From Pezicula radicicola (taxonomy: Eukaryota; Ascomycota; Leotiomycetes; Helotiales; Dermateaceae): a stretch of DNA of 64,000 bases. Each line of letters starts with the position of its first letter. Positions within the stretch are counted from its first letter, which is position 1. The stretch covers positions 128,682-192,681 of the forward strand of contig PDUO01000050.1 of the NCBI GenBank assembly GCA_003008705.1, read 5' to 3'. A program made the translations under genes and the position numbers. Below the pieces are notes generated by a model that was not told the origin of the DNA, searched no databases, and saw only the letters and a program-made list of their open reading frames with translations. This document shows, piece after piece, positions 59,655-64,000 of the stretch.

Positions 59655-61452
59655 ATTGTCGCTCTTTCAGCATGAAGCATACGTTCATGGAGGAGTTTAT
59701 TATATATTCCTATGGCGGAGTCGCTGGAAGGTCCTCAGCAGAAGGAATATCAAGTAGATAGAGCAGGTTCTTTTGTCAACCAAAGAACCTTTTCATGCGA
59801 CTATTGTGGTTTGAGGTCGAACAATAAGTTGTAAACTAGAAACGTTTAGTCGAGGGAATCTGCCATCCATATTCAACCTTGGCGAGACTAATAAGGGTCC
59901 TAATTAGGGGACTTAGCCATGTTTTTGTCGTTTTGCAATCTGTGCCGACGACCTAGTCATCAGTCCCTTGCGGAAGAATAGACGGAAATGCCTAAGATCT
60001 TGTCCTGAAGCGTGCAGCGAGAAGAAACATCCTGGGTATTGGCTCTTGACCGAGATCCTAGGTCAATGTATTGGGGAAAAGGTTGCACTGACGGCTCAGC
60101 GGGAAATTGACAGTTGAGCTTGAAAGTGCTGATAGGTACGCAATAGGCGCTGTTCAAGGGAGGGACCTTGCATTCAAAAGAGTTAAGTGTGGCAGGTTCC
60201 CCACGGAGAGACATAGTTGGATGTGGGGATGTGCTTGGTGCTCCGCTGGCCTGAAGCTACCTACTGTACGAGAGTTCGCTACACCCTTCTCCGCACGTTA
60301 TATTTCCTTGAACACGGACCGTTCTGCGATTGTTTGCTTTCGAATCTTCCGAAAGTCCACGGATCATTAATAAACGGAACTACGGGTTCGCCTGGCGGGT
60401 TCACGCCCTTTGTGGCATAAGGCCACCTAACCCCCTTGAAAAATAATTAATAAAAACAACGACAATACTTCAAATAACCGGTAGCAAACGGTACTGTGCC
60501 TCCCGTACCAGAGGAGGAACCCGTGAGAAGACAAAGCTGTCAATGCGAGGCTGGAAAAGCCAAAATGCGTTTATAAACTTAATAAGAAGTCAGTATTTGG
60601 AAATTCGGCAAGTAAGTGCAGAGTCAAAGTTACTAAGTGCCGGAATGAGCCGGTGTTGGCTGAAGCAAGTGAAGGGTATGTGCACTGCCGTTGGCGGATC
60701 TGCTTAAACTTGCTTCATGCATGTTTGGACTTGATCTTCGATCTTATGAACAGGCCATTCTTTTATCAAATAGGGCTGAGGAGTAGTAAATTGGTGTATC
60801 GAAAACGCACTAACGTCTAAATCAATAAATCCATGGAATCGTTTTGATGATGCTCGTGACTTTTCTCTTGCAGGACTCCGAATATGAGATCTGAGCACCA
60901 GTTTTCTTTTGGTTCGTCTTGAAGGATTCTATGCCACAGACCCAGGCATCGGCGTGCCGGTATTACTCCGTAAATCGCAAACCGCAATGACTATGAACTG
61001 CCTATTAGCACCGATGGAACAAATTCTGATTATCTTGAGACGAATACTGGCAACCAGCCAATGGCCCTTTGGATGTTACACATCCAAGGCAAAGCAAGTA
61101 ATCTCGCAGGATCTCCATGGGATAATTCAAATCTACGCTTGGACAAGCGAGATGGCTACGAAAGCACTAGCCAATTATTGGTTGGCCTTACAGTCAAGAA
61201 TCAAAGTTCGGTCCGTTGCTTTGTAACTTGTATATGATTGCTCTAGATTGTTGTTTAGTTCGCGACCTCTAGACGTCTAGGCCCATTTCTAAGCTCCATT
61301 TCTAGGCATTTGATAAGAAAGGAGAACTATAGAAAAGCACGGATAGTTATGCATATTTTGTAGTACATAAAGTTAGGTGTGTTATTTCCTGAAGCACTAA
61401 AGCTAATAAAGTGTGCATAAAATGATTCTTGGGTGAAGTTACGGACGTACTA
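59655..61452. other. Gene-free region
   Basis: About 1.8 kb. The left end is the promoter of the PTH11-like gene. Frames at 60107, 60217 and 60909 have no recognisable features. Confidence 0.4.
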
Positions 61453-62069
61453 TCCCGAATCTTGAATATTGGCCATTTAGGCAGGGATTTGACACTCTGC
61501 TCGCCTACAATCGCTTACAATGATATCTGTTTTCTCACCACAAGCATACCCACTTATAAACTTCCTATTATAATTATCTTATTAACCATTTCGCTTATAG
61601 TAGATTTACTATATCCTATAATATTAGCTAAAGGGAGTAATATAATCTAAATTTTAAGTTAATAAGTATAGAAACAATAGAGGAATACCTAATTTAGTGA
61701 TTTTTGTATATTCTATGTATTTTATACCTATAAGAGTAATAAAATAATTCTTTATAGGATATAAAATTATTACTAAACTTGTTTTGCCTTAAACTTAAAA
61801 GACAATTAAATATACTATAATAATGCCTTCTTACAAAAGAATCTAGGCGGTATATCTATCATGCTTAATAGAATAGATGTAGAAGCTAGAATTGATTAAT
61901 TATTTATATAAAAAATAGCCCGTGCTGAAAAGGCAGAGAAAACAGATATCACTGTAACAAGTCATAGAGGCAAATACAAGTAGTTTATTGGCAAAAACTA
62001 CTCTAGTTGATTAATACCTTATTGCACGCCCCTATGGCCCAAGCGTTAGCCAATATTCATGATTCGGGA
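61453..62069. mobile_element. TCCCGAAT-ended element, long copy C
   Basis: 617 bp flanked by TA (61451-61452, 62070-62071). Ends TCCCGAATCTTGAATATTGG and, on the other strand, TCCCGAATCATGAATATTGG. The outer 60-100 bp on each side match copies A and B; about 450 bp of AT-rich interior (61515-61965) is unique to this copy. Part of the interior, from an ATG near 61816 (MPSYK...), might be a worn transposase start, but stops abound. It may be closer to the parent element than the 180-bp copies. Confidence 0.8.
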
Positions 62070-62071
62070 TA

Positions 62072-64000
62072 CTGTAGCTTCGTAACTCTTTGACATTTTC
62101 CCGAAGATGAGGGATTTCTGCGGTGGTAAAATATCTTCCAAAGCTTGAACTACTGGGACGTGCACTTTCTTCTCGGTCAAAAGCCCTACAAGAATAGTAA
62201 CTTCCGCATAAGTCCTCAAAGTTTTCAGTTCATTTTTCTCTTTGAGAATCTAGGTACTGTCAGGTCTACTACCGCCCTTGCCAAGCATTTGCTTAGATAG
62301 CTGGTGTGGCCTGAAATCAACGCCACTGTTTCAATAATTGGAAGTGCTTATGCAATACAAAGTTCACCACTAGCTATCCTTAATAAAACACAGGGCCAGA
62401 GGCTGGGGGAAAGTAAGAAGTCTATTGATAAGATTTACAAACGCCGAAATTCACAATTAACTCCGTTCTCTGATAGGGTGCGGTGCATACACGGAGGGGC
62501 CTCCTGTCTGGAAGTAAGTTTCAATTTCGGGAAGGCGATTTCATGGCTAAGATCGCATACTCTAGCCAATCCTATGCATTACATTGCCAAATCTTATCTT
62601 CAGATCTAGTTTGGAGGGCTAAATTTAGTCTACTATGTTTCTACTTCGAGCTTGCTTAGCTAACATGGCACAAGTCACTTTTATACAATTATAAATTCCT
62701 GGTACTTGGTTTCGTATCTTGTGTCAACGATGCATGTAATTAAAAAGAGTTTATCTCTTGCGCGAAAAACATCGAAGCCAGTGTATCTAATATAATTTAT
62801 GGCATTAATGGTTATAAGGCACTACAGTGCGTCTTATTTTACTATAGAGTCTAGAATTGTTTACTTATTTCAACTTTATCTACATACATAACCAGATTGT
62901 TAAAGATATAGAAAATGTGTAGGTGATAAGGATCACAAAATACTTCTATTGGCATTTTCATATTCTGTCGAAGTGATAGCAAAGTTTTCTTATTAACTAC
63001 TTTGTAAGTCCCTTGGACGAGGAAATCATACACCAGCCACTTCACATTCAAGATTGAAAAGTCTGTGGTTTTACTATTAATGCAACGCTCTTGTACACGC
63101 CACTAGATTTACCTTATATACTTTTTGAAATGGCCTTTAAGAAACAGCAACAGTGTGAGGTCTACATAAAAGTATTGGTTCTGAAGCGGCAGGCTAAATC
63201 TTCGTTTCCAAGCCACGTCTCACTATTCAACTGAATTCAAGGCTCCACAAAGTTAATATGCCGAAGCAGAATACAAAAAAAGTAACTAAAGAGACTGTAA
63301 GACATCACCAATGTCTTTGCAGTCCCCGTACTCCTCAACCACGTCGAAGTCTTCATCTCGCTGTTCTAGTAAGCCAAAATTACTACACAACGCAAGCCTT
63401 CCAGCTCAATCCACTTTCTTCCTCTTACCAGAAGCCTTTCTATATGACCCAGAATTTTTATATACAGTCATTTTGCCAAATCCTTGCCGTCCACATCCTT
63501 TTTTCCGTTTACATTCTCCAATCTACACTCAATCCCTTTAGCCATTCGATTCTATACCAATCTCAAATATCCACCCTCTTCTTCCACAGTTTAAAAAACC
63601 ATCAACCTACGCCTTACATCTCAGAAAATCCTAGCATTAAAATAGGAACAGAATAAGCAACGGCTCAAGTTCAGGTGCCGGCACGGGTCTCAGCTCCTCT
63701 GCCTATGTCTGCGTGGGTAGTAAACTGGTACTCGTCTAGGAACGAAGAACATCTCTAAAGCCCGCCTGATTAAACAACCGCGCGGAATATTACAAAGGTA
63801 CATATGATGAGGAGTTGAATTAAGCTGCCTGCACACAACTGGAGGATCTTTATAAATGTTCGAAGTACTCCGGAGGTCGGCCAAAGATCCAGATTCGATG
63901 TCAACAATTAATTTTGCAAACATCAATGCCATCGGGGAACTTTCTTTGCTAGATGGCTTCCGACAAAATCCTAGAGTTGAAGGGTCATGTAGTCATGCTT
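62072..64000. other. Gene-free right end
   Basis: About 1.9 kb. Frames at 62304, 63258 and 63690 (-) have no recognisable features or good starts. Nothing supported. Confidence 0.4.

Noticed and set aside
60909..61226. 105-codon frame
   Set aside because: No recognisable motif on either strand, start context poor, surrounded by non-coding DNA.

Overview
This is nuclear DNA of a filamentous ascomycete. The genes carry short spliceosomal introns (mostly 50-80 nt, GTAAGT/GTATGT donors), and the gene set fits a plant-associated, saprotrophic or pathogenic fungus: a GH11 xylanase, a PL3 pectate lyase, a GH1 beta-glucosidase, a PTH11-like receptor, a small secreted cysteine protein, a metacaspase and an ankyrin protein with a STAND-type N-terminus. 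A helotialean (Leotiomycetes) source is my inference from the protein types, not a measured placement.

Layout. 1-3.9 kb: 5' part of an SSD1-type RNA-binding gene (-, runs off the left edge), divergent from the mRNA export factor GLE1 (+). 5.1-9.4 kb: a GH1 beta-glucosidase (+) broken by one in-frame TAG, convergent with an MFS transporter (-). 9.9-10.2 kb: two adjacent perfect foldback palindromes. 11-11.8 kb: GH11 xylanase (-). 13.6-16.6 kb: ankyrin relic, then a metacaspase (+) whose N-terminal exon and intron are tandemly duplicated. 17.9-19.9 kb: membrane RING/NF-X1 zinc-finger gene (-) with a GC-AG intron. 20.7-25.9 kb (+): small membrane protein, aldo-keto reductase, NADP-glutamate dehydrogenase. 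26.9-28.7 kb: amidase (-). 30.8-31.4 kb: small secreted cysteine protein (+). 32.6-35.4 kb: 753-aa ankyrin protein (-). 36.5-37.8 kb: DUF21/CBS membrane protein (-). 38-39 kb: nested inverted-repeat elements. 41.3-43 kb: wreck of a Ser/Thr-rich secreted protein made of tiny repeated exons, with a transposon in one of them. 43.6-46.8 kb (+): SAP-like protein and BTB protein. 48-50.5 kb: a long-TIR MITE, then the pectate lyase (+). 51.9-53.8 kb: SAS10/UTP3 rRNA-processing gene (+). 54.3-56.5 kb: repeat-rich transposon graveyard. 56.8 kb: intron-containing tRNA-Glu (-). 58.3-59.7 kb: PTH11-like receptor (-). 60-64 kb: no gene found, but a long copy of a MITE family.

Conserved housekeeping genes (SSD1, GLE1, GDH, UTP3) alternate with accessory genes set in AT-rich, transposon-marked DNA. 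Three small transposon groups are visible, all flanked by TA: a TCCCGAAT-ended family (three copies), a CAGTAGGTGG-ended element, and elements whose ends begin CGAAGG. Disabling changes gather in accessory genes: nonsense codons in the GH1 and Ser/Thr-rich genes, a lost splice donor, and a Gly-to-Arg change beside the metacaspase catalytic cysteine. Gene models were built by hand: every exon set listed as a join closes in frame, but none was checked against RNA or databases.
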